A DNA stretch of 53,659 bases from VRUE01 sp036379955 (GCA_036379955.1 DASVFR010000018.1:1-53659); one strand, 5' to 3'. Positions 23,132 to 30,824 are shown, numbered from the stretch's first letter. Numbers and translations: made by a program. Notes: a model not told the origin generated them from the sequence alone.

Positions 23132-24310
23132 ATGGACCTGACCCTGTCCCCTGCCGAGCAGGAGTTCCGCGACGAGGTCCGCGACTGGATCGAAGCGAAC
23201 CACCCGGGCCCCGAGCCCGACGGCGGCCTCGAGGAGGTAATGGCCTTCCGCCGTGAGTGGCAGGGAAAGATGCACGAGGCCGGCTGGGCTGGGATCTCGT
23301 GGCCCAAGGAGTACGGCGGCCGCGGCGCGACGATGATCGAGCAGGCGATCTTCGTAGGCGAGGCGGCGCGGCTGGAGGCGCCGAGCCCGGCCAACGTGCT
23401 CGGCCTCGCGATGGGCGGCCCGGTGGTGATCGCCCACGGCACCGAAAAGCAGAAGGCACGCTACCTGGAGCCGATTCTGACCGCCGAGGAGATCTGGTGC
23501 CAGGGTTTCTCGGAGCCCGTGTCGGGCTCCGACCTCGCCTCGCTGAAGACGAAGGCGGTCAAGGACGGCGACGAATGGGTAGTCACCGGCCAGAAGGTCT
23601 GGACCACGTTCGCCCAGTACGCGAAGTGGTGCATGCTCGTCGCCCGCACCGATCCGGACGCGCCCAAGCACAAGGGCCTCACCTACTTCCTGATGGACAT
23701 GGAGCAGGAGGGCGTCGAAGCCAAGCCGCTGGTCCAGATCACCGGCGAGGGCGAGTTCAACGAGGTCTTCATCGAGGAGGCGCGCATCCCCGACGAGAAC
23801 GTCGTCGGGGGCGTCGGCAACGGCTGGTCGGTTGCGATCACGACGCTGATGAACGAGCGCGCCGGGCTCGCCTTCGGCGCAATCGCCCAGATCGCCAACA
23901 ACCTCAAGCGACTCGGGGCGCTCGCCGCTGGGACCCGCGTCAACGGCGGCACGGCGGCCGAAGACCAGGTCTTCCGCCAGCGCCTCGCCCAACTCCACAT
24001 CGAGGCCGAGACGATGCGCCTCAACGCCTACCGCGGCCTGACCAAGACGATGCAGTCGGGCATTCCAGGTCCGGAGGGTTCGCTCGGCAAGTGGCAGTGG
24101 GCCGACATCAATCAGCGGATCGCCGAGCTGGCGCTCGACGTCGAGGGCGCCTACGCGCCGCTGGTGCGCGGCGACGAGCACGCCCTCGCCGGCGGCGCCT
24201 GGCAGTACTCCTTCCTGCGCTCGCGCGCCAACTCGATCGAGGGCGGCACCACGGACATCCTCAAGAACATCATCGCCGAGCGCGTCCTCGGCCTGCCGAA
24301 GATGCGTTAG
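23132..24310 (+). CDS. Acyl-CoA dehydrogenase
   Basis: 392 residues. The N-terminal helical domain starts DLTLSPAEQEFRDEVRDWIEANHPGP. The middle domain has WCQGFSEPVSGSDLASLKTKA (FAD-binding signature) and VWTTFAQYAKWCMLVARTD. The C-terminal domain ends SRANSIEGGTTDILKNIIAERVLGLPK, the usual FAD/ADP-contacting end. It introduces a 2,3 double bond in acyl-CoA. A second dehydrogenase gene follows after 15 bp, a layout typical of heteromeric FadE pairs. Confidence 0.9.
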   Translation: MDLTLSPAEQEFRDEVRDWIEANHPGPEPDGGLEEVMAFRREWQGKMHEAGWAGISWPKEYGGRGATMIEQAIFVGEAARLEAPSPANVLGLAMGGPVVIAHGTEKQKARYLEPILTAEEIWCQGFSEPVSGSDLASLKTKAVKDGDEWVVTGQKVWTTFAQYAKWCMLVARTDPDAPKHKGLTYFLMDMEQEGVEAKPLVQITGEGEFNEVFIEEARIPDENVVGGVGNGWSVAITTLMNERAGLAFGAIAQIANNLKRLGALAAGTRVNGGTAAEDQVFRQRLAQLHIEAETMRLNAYRGLTKTMQSGIPGPEGSLGKWQWADINQRIAELALDVEGAYAPLVRGDEHALAGGAWQYSFLRSRANSIEGGTTDILKNIIAERVLGLPKMR

Positions 24311-24325
24311 GGGCTGTCGCCGACC

Positions 24326-25438
24326 ATGTACTTCGACCTCACCGATGAGCAGCAGGCGATCAAGTCGACCGCGCGCGACTTCCTCGCCGCCCGCTACAAG
24401 AGCGAACGGATCCGCGTCCTGGCCGAGAGCGGGCACGGCTTCGAGCAATCCGACTGGGAGGAGATGGCTGAGCTCGGCTGGCCGGGCCTGGCGTTGCCCG
24501 AGGAGTGGGGCGGACAGGGCCTCGGCATCGTCGACCTCGCCGTCCTCTTCGAGGAGATGGGCTACGCGCTGGCTCCCTCCCCGCTGCTGTCCAACACGGT
24601 CGTCGGCTTGGCGCTGAGCCTCTGCGGCTCCGACGAGCAGCGCGAGCGGTTGCTGCGGCCCCTCGCCGAGGGCAAGCTGCGCGGCACGCCGGCGCTCTGG
24701 GACGCGGGCTCGCCGGCGACGATCGGTGAGTTCGAGATGGAGGCCCGGGCCGACGGCGACGGCGTCGTCCTCGACGGCGAAAAGGTCTTGGTGATGGACG
24801 CCGCCACCGCCGACGTCCTCCTCGTCGCCACCTCCGATGGTCGGCGACACATAGTCGAGCGCGACGCGGCCGGCGTCACTGTCACCCCCGCCACCTCGAT
24901 CGACCTAACCCGGCGCCTCTACTCGGTGCGTTTCGAGGGCGTCGAGGTCACGCCCGAGAACACCCTGCCGGCCGCCGGCGCCGACTACTTCCCCGTCTTT
25001 CACCGCGTCTGCGTCGCCCTCGCCGCCGAGTCGACCGGGATCGCGCAGCGGACGATGGAGATGGCGGTCTCCTACGCCAAGGACCGCCAGCAGTTCGGGC
25101 GCCCGATCGGCTCCTACCAGGCCGTCTCGCACCGCTGCGCTCAGATGCTGCTCGAGACCGAGAACTCGCGCTCGGCGGTCTACGGGGCTGCCTGGGCGGC
25201 CGACGCCGAGCCCGGCTCGCTGCCGACGGCGGCCTCGATGGCCAAGGCCTACGCCTCCGACGCCGGCTGGCGCGTGCCCGACGCCTCGATCCAGGTGCAC
25301 GGCGGCATCGGCTTCACCTGGGAGCATGACCTGCACTTCTTCCTCAAGCGCGGCAAGGCCAACGCGGCGATGTTCGGCGACGCGAAGTGGCACCGCGAAC
25401 GGGTCGCCGACGCGATCCTCGCCGAGGCCGCGGCCTGA
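24326..25438 (+). CDS. Acyl-CoA dehydrogenase, second subunit of pair
   Basis: 370 residues, MYFDLTDEQQAIKSTARDFLAARY. The middle domain is less conserved (no TEP-GSD motif). The C-terminal domain has YAKDRQQFGRPIGSYQAVSHRCAQM, close to the family signature, and IQVHGGIGFTWEHDLHFFLKR near the end. The weak middle domain next to a full dehydrogenase is typical of the partner chain in heterotetrameric FadE enzymes for bulky or sterol-side-chain acyl-CoAs; that specificity is inferred. The next gene starts 13 bp after its stop. Confidence 0.88.
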   Translation: MYFDLTDEQQAIKSTARDFLAARYKSERIRVLAESGHGFEQSDWEEMAELGWPGLALPEEWGGQGLGIVDLAVLFEEMGYALAPSPLLSNTVVGLALSLCGSDEQRERLLRPLAEGKLRGTPALWDAGSPATIGEFEMEARADGDGVVLDGEKVLVMDAATADVLLVATSDGRRHIVERDAAGVTVTPATSIDLTRRLYSVRFEGVEVTPENTLPAAGADYFPVFHRVCVALAAESTGIAQRTMEMAVSYAKDRQQFGRPIGSYQAVSHRCAQMLLETENSRSAVYGAAWAADAEPGSLPTAASMAKAYASDAGWRVPDASIQVHGGIGFTWEHDLHFFLKRGKANAAMFGDAKWHRERVADAILAEAAA

Positions 25439-25451
25439 GCGGCGACGAAGC

Positions 25452-26492
25452 GTGAGCGCCCTCGACCGCATCTCCGTTGCCGCGATCGGCACCTCGGTCG
25501 CCGATCTGGAGGCGGAGACGAAGCGCGCCGAGGCGGCCGGCGTAGAGTGCGTCTGGGCGCCGGAGCTGTTCCGCTCCTCGGTGACCCAGGCCGCCTACCT
25601 CGCCGGACGAACCGAGCGGATCGACGTCGCCACCGGGATCGCCTGGGCGTTCACCCGCAGCCCCTTCATCCTCGCCGTCAGCGCCCTCGACATCGATGAG
25701 ATGTCGGGCGGCCGCTTTCGCCTCGGCCTCGGCTCCGGCGTCAAACGGCTGAACGAGACCTGGCACAACGCCGAGTACGGCCGCCCGGCGCCGCACATGC
25801 GCGAGGCGATCGAGGCGACGCGACTGATCATGCAGCAGGCCGGCAAGGGCGAGCCGATCCGCTACGGGGGCGAGTACTACGACATCGACATCAAGGGCTG
25901 GATCCGCCCGCACCCGGCGGCCCGTGAGTCGGTCCCGATCTACACCGCGGGCGTCCAGGGCGGGATGTGCCGGATGGCGGGCGACGTCGCCGACGGCCTG
26001 ATCGGCCACCCGATTCAGAGCCTGCGCTGGATCGACGAGGTCGTCGTCGCCTCCTTCGAAGAGGGCTTGAAGCGCTCGGGCCGCGAGCGCTCGAGCTTCG
26101 ACTACCTGCCGACGGTCTGCTGCGCGATCGACGACGACGAGGCGAAGGCGATCGACATGGCTCGCCGCACGATCTCCTTCTACGCCACGGTCAAGACCTA
26201 CATGCCGCTCTGGGAGCTGCACGGCTTCGCCGACAACGCCGTCGCCGCCGGCGAGGCCTTCCGGCGCGGCGACCTCGCCGCCGTCCCGGCCGCGATCAGC
26301 GACGAGATGGTCGACGCCTACTGCGCCGCCGGCCCCCTCGACAAGGTGCGCGCCCGCGTCGAGGCGACCGCCGAGCGCGCCGACGGCCTCTTCCTCACCC
26401 CGCCGACCTACTTCATCTCCCCCGAAGAGCTCTCCGAGTACCAGAACCGCATCATCGACGCCTTCGGCCCGGGCGCCTCCGGCATCGACTGA
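25452..26492 (+). CDS. LLM-class flavin/F420-dependent oxidoreductase
   Basis: 346 residues of the luciferase-like monooxygenase fold: VAAIGTSVADLEAETKRAEA at the start, ATGIAWAFTRSPFILAVSALDIDEMSGGRFRLGLGSG (cofactor-binding strand-loop), and SVPIYTAGVQGGMCRMAGDVADG. The GTG start at 25452, 13 bp after the acyl-CoA dehydrogenase stop, places it in the same operon. Members use FMN or F420. In actinobacteria the F420 type is common, but the cofactor cannot be told here. Confidence 0.85.
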   Translation: MSALDRISVAAIGTSVADLEAETKRAEAAGVECVWAPELFRSSVTQAAYLAGRTERIDVATGIAWAFTRSPFILAVSALDIDEMSGGRFRLGLGSGVKRLNETWHNAEYGRPAPHMREAIEATRLIMQQAGKGEPIRYGGEYYDIDIKGWIRPHPAARESVPIYTAGVQGGMCRMAGDVADGLIGHPIQSLRWIDEVVVASFEEGLKRSGRERSSFDYLPTVCCAIDDDEAKAIDMARRTISFYATVKTYMPLWELHGFADNAVAAGEAFRRGDLAAVPAAISDEMVDAYCAAGPLDKVRARVEATAERADGLFLTPPTYFISPEELSEYQNRIIDAFGPGASGID

Positions 26493-26503
26493 CTTCGTCT
26501 TTA

Positions 26504-26520
26504 CTCCCGCTATGCGGGAG
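26504..26520 (+). promoter_or_regulatory. Hairpin with start codon in its loop (ATL gene)
   Basis: CTCCCGC (26504-26510), loop TAT, then GCGGGAG (26514-26520). The ATG at 26512-26514 spans the loop and first stem base, so the stem would mask the start. A GTG at 26545-26547 in the same frame is an alternative start, which would put the hairpin wholly upstream. Confidence 0.4.
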
Positions 26521-26790
26521 GAACCACGAACTCACGCCTTGGAAGTGCTGGATCGGGTGCGCGAGATCCCACCCGGTTTCGTCCGCACCTACGGCGATGT
26601 CTCGCCCGGGTCGCCCCGCTTCGCCGGGGCGGTCCTCTTCGAGTGCGACGATCCCGACCTTCCTTGGTGGCGGGTAGTGAGAGCCGACGGCTCCCTCGCC
26701 AAGGGGGGTCGCCAGCGCCGGAGATTGCGGGCCGAGGGAACGCCGTTTCGCGGCGTTCGGGTCGACATGGCGGTTGCCCGCATACCCTGA
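26512..26790 (+). CDS. Alkyltransferase-like (ATL/MGMT-family) DNA-damage protein
   Basis: 92 residues. The O6-alkylguanine DNA alkyltransferase C-terminal domain is recognisable: VREIPPGFVRTYGDVSPGSPR, then PWWRVVRADGSLAKGG and a C-terminal RRLRAEGTPFRGVRVDM. The catalytic PCHR is replaced by PWWR, so it cannot accept an alkyl group. Such ATL proteins bind O6-alkylguanine and hand it to nucleotide excision repair. It is compact, with no N-terminal domain. It lies 19 bp after the LLM oxidoreductase and is followed at once by a hairpin of the TTCCGGTGC family. Confidence 0.8.
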   Translation: MREEPRTHALEVLDRVREIPPGFVRTYGDVSPGSPRFAGAVLFECDDPDLPWWRVVRADGSLAKGGRQRRRLRAEGTPFRGVRVDMAVARIP

Positions 26791-26791
26791 G

Positions 26792-26836
26792 TTCCGGTGC
26801 TTTATGCCATCCATGGGCGCATAGAGCGCACCGGAA
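26792..26836 (+). terminator. Inverted repeat of the TTCCGGTGC family, copy 2
   Basis: TTCCGGTGC (26792-26800) pairs with GCACCGGAA (26828-26836). The stem continues inward through CTTTATGC/GCATAGAG with one wobble. It starts one base after the ATL stop, so it probably ends transcription. The outer arms equal those at 16642-16692. Confidence 0.55.
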
Positions 26837-26848
26837 GGCGAGTTCGGG

Positions 26849-27052
26849 CTACTCCTCCCGCGGGGTGATGCGGAAGGTGGAGACGACCTCGGCCTGCTTG
26901 GCCTCGGGATGGACGACGTAGGCGCTGGGGCCGCCGCCGAACCAACCGGAGCTTTCGTTGTCGGCTACGAAGATGCCGGGGTGATGGCGACCCTCGCCGT
27001 CCTCGACCCAAACCTTGTCGCCCTCCTTGAAGCCGTGCGGCGCGTCGTTCAC
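26849..27052 (-). CDS. Small hypothetical protein
   Basis: 67 residues from GTG 27052: VNDAPHGFKEGDKVWVEDGEGRHHPGIFVADNESSGWFGGGP then SAYVVHPEAKQAEVVSTFRITPREE. It reads as an all-beta, SH3- or Tudor-like small domain (KEGDKVWVED, PGIFV). GTG 27085 is an alternative start but would place a palindrome in the coding sequence. Function unknown. Confidence 0.55.
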   Translation of the reverse strand: MNDAPHGFKEGDKVWVEDGEGRHHPGIFVADNESSGWFGGGPSAYVVHPEAKQAEVVSTFRITPREE

Positions 27053-27062
27053 GCCGCCCACC

Positions 27063-27082
27063 CTACCGGGTGCACCCGGTAG
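27063..27082. promoter_or_regulatory. Perfect 20-bp palindrome
   Basis: CTACCGGGTGCACCCGGTAG is fully self-complementary. It lies 10 bp before the start of the small gene and 28 bp after the end of the exported-protein gene on the same strand. It could be an operator or a terminator. Confidence 0.45.
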
Positions 27083-27110
27083 CACGTGAGTGTTGGGATG
27101 GGTGCGACGC

Positions 27111-27638
27111 CTACGGGCAGACGACTATCAGGTGGAAGTCGGCGTCCTCGTCTTTGCCTTCTTTGTCGCGGGTGCGCACCTCGATCGCGTTGGGATTCGC
27201 GGGCGAGACGTTCGTCTGCGCGTAGCCGGGATTCGGAACCGACGTGCCGGCGTTATTGCGCGCGGCGACGTTGGCGCAGAAGGCGACGTTGAAAGGCACC
27301 GCCACGGTCACCGCCCCGCCACCCTCGGTCGCGGTGATCTGCGGGTCGCTGGCCCGCGAAAGCGCCGCGTTGCCTGCCCCGGCCGGGTTGTTGACCACGG
27401 CCCAGTAAGTATGAGCGGACCGCTTCGCGGCTGGGACGACGCCGAGCTTGTTCGTGTTGATCTGGAACCCCGTCAGCGTCTTCTTCTTCAGCTTGCCACC
27501 GCCGATGGTCTGCTTCTTGATCGAGCCGCCGTTGATCGTCTGCGCCGCGTAGGCCGTTCCCGCCAGCGCCACGATCAGCGCCGTAATCGCTACGACCATC
27601 GCCGGCGATGGCGCTCTCTTTCGCTTCGAACCCTCCAT
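27111..27638 (-). CDS. Exported protein of the INGGSIKKQTIGG type
   Basis: 175 residues. A basic start (MEGSKRKRAPSPAM) and a hydrophobic signal segment (VVAITALIVALAGTAYA) lead into AAQTINGGSIKKQTIGGGKL then KKKTLTGFQINTNKLG, a coil-like repeat motif. A C-terminal beta domain follows with two Cys (AFCANVAAR, LIVVCP), perhaps a disulfide. Proteins with this head are numerous in Thermoleophilia; function is unknown. A GGGGGTCC purine-rich site precedes ATG. Confidence 0.7.
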   Translation of the reverse strand: MEGSKRKRAPSPAMVVAITALIVALAGTAYAAQTINGGSIKKQTIGGGKLKKKTLTGFQINTNKLGVVPAAKRSAHTYWAVVNNPAGAGNAALSRASDPQITATEGGGAVTVAVPFNVAFCANVAARNNAGTSVPNPGYAQTNVSPANPNAIEVRTRDKEGKDEDADFHLIVVCP

Positions 27639-27731
27639 AGGACCCCCTTCGTTCGAGGACGATGCTGAGCCTTACCCCCGAAACGGAGGGCTCAATCCGA
27701 CGGATCGCTTCGTTGGACGCCTCTACGAGGC

Positions 27732-27983
27732 TCAGTGGCGGGCGATCCCCATCGTGCCGCGCGGGTCGCCGCTGTGCTCGGCCAGCTCTTCCAGCTCGGC
27801 GATCTTGCGTTCGCCTTCGCGGCGTGCCGGGTCGTCTGCCGCGAGCGGCTCGATCAGGCGACGGATCCGATTGCGGACCTGCAGCGCGAAGTGCGGGGTC
27901 GAGGCGCCGGCCAGGGCGCGGACGTCCTCCGCGGTGACGCGGCGGCCGGCGTCCAGCATGTTCGGATTTTCGGCTTCGCTCAC
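27732..27983 (-). CDS. Small helical protein following the CWB2 gene
   Basis: 83 residues from GTG 27983, overlapping the upstream stop by GTGA. The sequence VTAEDVRALAGASTPHFALQ then VRNRIRRLIEPLAADDPARR suggests a soluble helical protein. I do not recognise it. Tight coupling to the cell-wall-binding gene suggests a shared role. The long frame extending to 28865 is a shadow of that gene. Confidence 0.6.
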   Translation of the reverse strand: MSEAENPNMLDAGRRVTAEDVRALAGASTPHFALQVRNRIRRLIEPLAADDPARREGERKIAELEELAEHSGDPRGTMGIARH

Positions 27984-29320
27984 GGTTCCTTCCCCCCGAT
28001 CTTGGCCAGTTCGGCCAACTCGTCCAACTCGGCTTGCTGGTTCACGTCGATCGCATCCTGGTCCCCGATCACCCAGACGTGGTTGTAGAAGGCGCGGGTG
28101 GGGTCGGTCGTGTAGCCCGGCTTGACGTCGAGCAGATATTCGCGCAGAGGCACCGGCAGGGTAGCGGCGTCGTCGGTGAGGAGAAGCGGTCCCCAGGTCC
28201 CCGACCCGGAAAGCGGCGAGGCGAGGGCCGCGGCGAGCGGATCTTCGGCGCGGGCGACGACGAAGCCGTGGCCGGGGTCGTTGACGTTCCAGCCGAAGCC
28301 GCCGCTCGCGTAGCGGGCGAGGGCGATCGCGTTCTCGACCGGCGTCTCCCCGGCGACTCGCCGCACCTGCCCCGCGACCTTGTCGACTTCCCGAAATACG
28401 TCGGAGGAGACCGCGGAGGACGGGCCGAGGACGTAGACCGGAACCTTCGGATGCGCGCGGAGGGCCCTCGCGGTCGCCGCCGGAAGCTTCGCAGCCGCCG
28501 TAAATAGCACCGGGTCCCCCGAGCGCGCCGCCCAGGCCGCGGCCGGCACGGCCAGCTCGGGCTCGCTTTCGGACGCGAGGACGATGTGCTTCGGTTCGCC
28601 CGCGAGCCGTTCGCGCAGCTTGGCGATCGCCGCCGCCAGCCCGGCCGCGCTGCGGCCCTTCACCTCCGTCGTCTTCAAGTCGTCGGGGCTCGCGCCTTGG
28701 CCGACGGCGAAGGCCTGGGCGCCGTGCGTCGCCTCGCTTCCCTGCGGATCGAGCGCCGCCAACGCCTGCGAGCTGGCATCGGGCAGGTCGCCACCTGAGG
28801 AGACGAGCAGTGGTGCCCGCACCGGCTCTGCCATCAACACCGAGGCCGCGACCGCGCCCTGCCAATCGCCTTCGTCGACGATCCCAACGGCGGCGGGGCG
28901 TTGGGCCGGGGTGGAGGAAGGGAAGACGGCGAGGGCAACCGCGGCGGCGATCTCGGCGGGATCGGAGCCGCCCACCCGGGTCGTGTTGTTGGTCGCAAAG
29001 GAGGGATAGCCGAGCTTCGCCGCCGCTTCGGCGGTGGGCGTCTCCGCCGCTTCGGCTTCCTCGGACCCGGCTTCGGAAGTCGGCGCCGGCGCCGGTCCGC
29101 TGGCTTCCTCTCCCGAGCCGCCACCCCCCAGCACTGCGGCGAGGAGGAAGACGATCGCGAAGGCGACCAGCACCGCGATCGCCTTCAGGGCACCCGGGAT
29201 CGACCGTCGCCGACGCGGCCGCCGTCGCGCTTCCGACTTTGACCCAACTCCGGTGTGGTCAACCTTGGATGCGCGCTGCTCAGCCGGCAACTCGGCGTTG
29301 ATCGGTCGCTTTCCGGCCAC
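27980..29320 (-). CDS. Cell-wall-binding repeat 2 (CWB2) type exported protein
   Basis: 446 residues from a GTG start. A basic cytoplasmic head is followed by a membrane anchor, LKAIAVLVAFAIVFLLAAVLG (~45-66), an Ala/Pro/Glu linker and CWB2-like modules: TTRVGGSDPAEIAAAVALAVFP, APLLVSSGGDLPD and VPVYVLGPSSAVSSDVFREV. CWB2 modules bind anionic wall polymers, so the protein is likely anchored facing the wall. Residues 16-29 (RASKVDHTGVGSKS) come from a degenerate palindromic repeat, copy 3 of family P1. Confidence 0.75.
   Translation of the reverse strand: MAGKRPINAELPAEQRASKVDHTGVGSKSEARRRPRRRRSIPGALKAIAVLVAFAIVFLLAAVLGGGGSGEEASGPAPAPTSEAGSEEAEAAETPTAEAAAKLGYPSFATNNTTRVGGSDPAEIAAAVALAVFPSSTPAQRPAAVGIVDEGDWQGAVAASVLMAEPVRAPLLVSSGGDLPDASSQALAALDPQGSEATHGAQAFAVGQGASPDDLKTTEVKGRSAAGLAAAIAKLRERLAGEPKHIVLASESEPELAVPAAAWAARSGDPVLFTAAAKLPAATARALRAHPKVPVYVLGPSSAVSSDVFREVDKVAGQVRRVAGETPVENAIALARYASGGFGWNVNDPGHGFVVARAEDPLAAALASPLSGSGTWGPLLLTDDAATLPVPLREYLLDVKPGYTTDPTRAFYNHVWVIGDQDAIDVNQQAELDELAELAKIGGKEP
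29233..29273. repeat. Palindromic repeat family P1, copy 3, inside the CWB2 gene
   Basis: CCGACTTTGACC (29233-29244) and GGTCAACCTTGG (29257-29268) form an imperfect palindrome, 9 of 12 pairs. The loop end GGTGTGGTC and the tail GGATGCG match the copies at 39161 and 443. In the gene's frame it spells RASKVDHTGVG; copy 1 in its gene's frame spells RASDIDHTRGG. Confidence 0.65.
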
Positions 29321-29380
29321 GAGCCGGAACGCTACACGCGCGGCGCTGGCTGGCCGGTCGGCTAATCTTGCACGGACTGG

Positions 29381-29396
29381 TTGACTGACCAGTCAA
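29381..29396. promoter_or_regulatory. TetR-type operator before an acyl-CoA dehydrogenase
   Basis: TTGACTGACCAGTCAA is a perfect 7-2-7 palindrome, 33 bp before the acyl-CoA dehydrogenase start and 60 bp from the divergent CWB2 gene. TetR-family repressors of fatty-acid genes use sites of this form. No TetR gene is in the window. Confidence 0.5.
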
Positions 29397-29429
29397 TCAG
29401 TCGATGAGGCGCAGACCAAGAGGGGAATC

Positions 29430-30710
29430 ATGGATTTCGCACTTAACGATGAGCAGAAGGAGTACAAGGACAGCTGCCGGACCTTCGCCCGCGAGACGAT
29501 CCGGCCCGCGGCCCGCCAGCACGACGAAGAGGAGAGCATCCCCTGGGAGGTGATCAAGGAGGCCCGCAAGCAAGGATTCGGCGGCCTCGAGGGGATCCAG
29601 CGCTCCGCCGGCGACGGCGAGGGCCAGATGCAGGTGATCTCCGCCGAAGAGTTCCACTGGGGCTGCGCCGGCATCGCGCTGGCGATCTCGGGCTCCGGCC
29701 TGGCGGCGGCGGGCATCGCCTCCTCCGGCACGCCCGAGCAGATCGCCCGCTGGGTGCCGGAGTGCTTCGGCAGCGAGGACGAGATCAAGCTCGGCGCCTA
29801 CGCCGTGACCGAGCCGCAGGCGGGCTCGGACGTCAAGAGCCTGAAGACGACCGCCAAACGGGATGGCGACGAGTGGGTGCTCAACGGCACCAAGGTCTTC
29901 ATCACCAACGGCGGGATTGCCGACTGCCACGTCGTCGTCGCCACCGTCGATCCGAGCCTCGGCACCCGCGGCCAGGCCTCCTTCGTCGTCGGCAAGGACA
30001 CTCCGGGCCTGACCCAGGGCAAGAAGGAGTCCAAGCTCGGCATCCGCGCCTCGCACACGGCCGAGGTAGTGCTCGACGACTGTCGTGTCCCGGCCGAGAA
30101 CCTGCTCGGCGGCGAGGAGAAGCTCGAGAAGAAGCTGCAGCGCGGCCGCGAAGGCAAGAAGTCGCGCGGCGCCGACGCGCTGGCGACCTTCGAGGTCACC
30201 CGCCCGCTGGTGGGTGCCTCGGCGCTGGGAATCGCCCAGGCCGCCTACGAGTGGACCCTCGAATACCTCGACGGCCAGAGCGAAGGCGGCAAGCCGCTGC
30301 TGCAGGAGCAGCGCATCCAGCAGACGCTGGCCGACGTGGCGACCGAGATCGAAGCCGCTCGCCTGCTCGTCCAGCGCGCCGCCTGGATGGGGCGCAACGG
30401 CGTGCCGATGACCGGCGGTCAGGGCTCGATGTCGAAGCTCAAGGGCGGCGACGTGACGATGTGGGCGACGACGACGCTGATGGACCTGGTCGGCCCCTTC
30501 GCCCAGAGCGTGGAGTGCCCGCTGGAGAAGTGGTTCCGCGACGCCAAGATCTACCAGCTGTTCGAGGGCACGGCCGAGATCCAGCGCATGGTCATTTCTC
30601 GCATGCAGGCTCGCGAGTATTCGGAGAGGCTCGGCTACGCGGCCGAAGTCGCCAACGAGGCGATGGCGGAGAAGTCCGAGAAGGCTGAGAAAGAGGCGGT
30701 ACCCGCTTAA
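29430..30710 (+). CDS. Acyl-CoA dehydrogenase
   Basis: 426 residues, MDFALNDEQKEYKDSCRTFARETIRP. Signatures: YAVTEPQAGSDVKSLKTTA (flavin contact, ~132), VFITNGGIADCHVVVAT, LGIRASHTAEVVLDDCRVP, and the C-terminal FEGTAEIQRMVISRMQ that carries the catalytic Glu. It is all-cytoplasmic and FAD-dependent. Unlike the paired genes at 23132 and 24326 it stands alone behind a palindromic operator. A Lys/Glu-rich tail, EKSEKAEKEAVPA, ends the protein. A long hairpin terminator follows. Confidence 0.92.
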   Translation: MDFALNDEQKEYKDSCRTFARETIRPAARQHDEEESIPWEVIKEARKQGFGGLEGIQRSAGDGEGQMQVISAEEFHWGCAGIALAISGSGLAAAGIASSGTPEQIARWVPECFGSEDEIKLGAYAVTEPQAGSDVKSLKTTAKRDGDEWVLNGTKVFITNGGIADCHVVVATVDPSLGTRGQASFVVGKDTPGLTQGKKESKLGIRASHTAEVVLDDCRVPAENLLGGEEKLEKKLQRGREGKKSRGADALATFEVTRPLVGASALGIAQAAYEWTLEYLDGQSEGGKPLLQEQRIQQTLADVATEIEAARLLVQRAAWMGRNGVPMTGGQGSMSKLKGGDVTMWATTTLMDLVGPFAQSVECPLEKWFRDAKIYQLFEGTAEIQRMVISRMQAREYSERLGYAAEVANEAMAEKSEKAEKEAVPA

Positions 30711-30726
30711 GGGTTCGGGCGGGTTG

Positions 30727-30796
30727 GGCCCGTCGGGGGACCCTTCTCAGGCCGCTTCGCGGGAGTTCCTGAGAAGGGTCCCCCGACGGGCCTTTT
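30727..30796 (+). terminator. 25-bp-stem hairpin terminator with CTTCG/GGGAGTT loop
   Basis: Arm 30727-30751 pairs perfectly with 30768-30792. The loop CCGCTTCGCGGGAGTT is the same design as in the palindrome at 1-54. TTTT follows at 30793-30796, as in an intrinsic terminator, for the acyl-CoA dehydrogenase gene. A small GGCTC/GAGCC hairpin comes next. Confidence 0.75.
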
Positions 30797-30824
30797 CAGG
30801 CTCGGAGAGCCTTAAGCTCGGAGC

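Noticed and set aside
22580..24850. 756-codon minus-strand frame over the acyl-CoA dehydrogenase pair
   Set aside because: Antisense shadow of two clear genes; no start signal or family resemblance.
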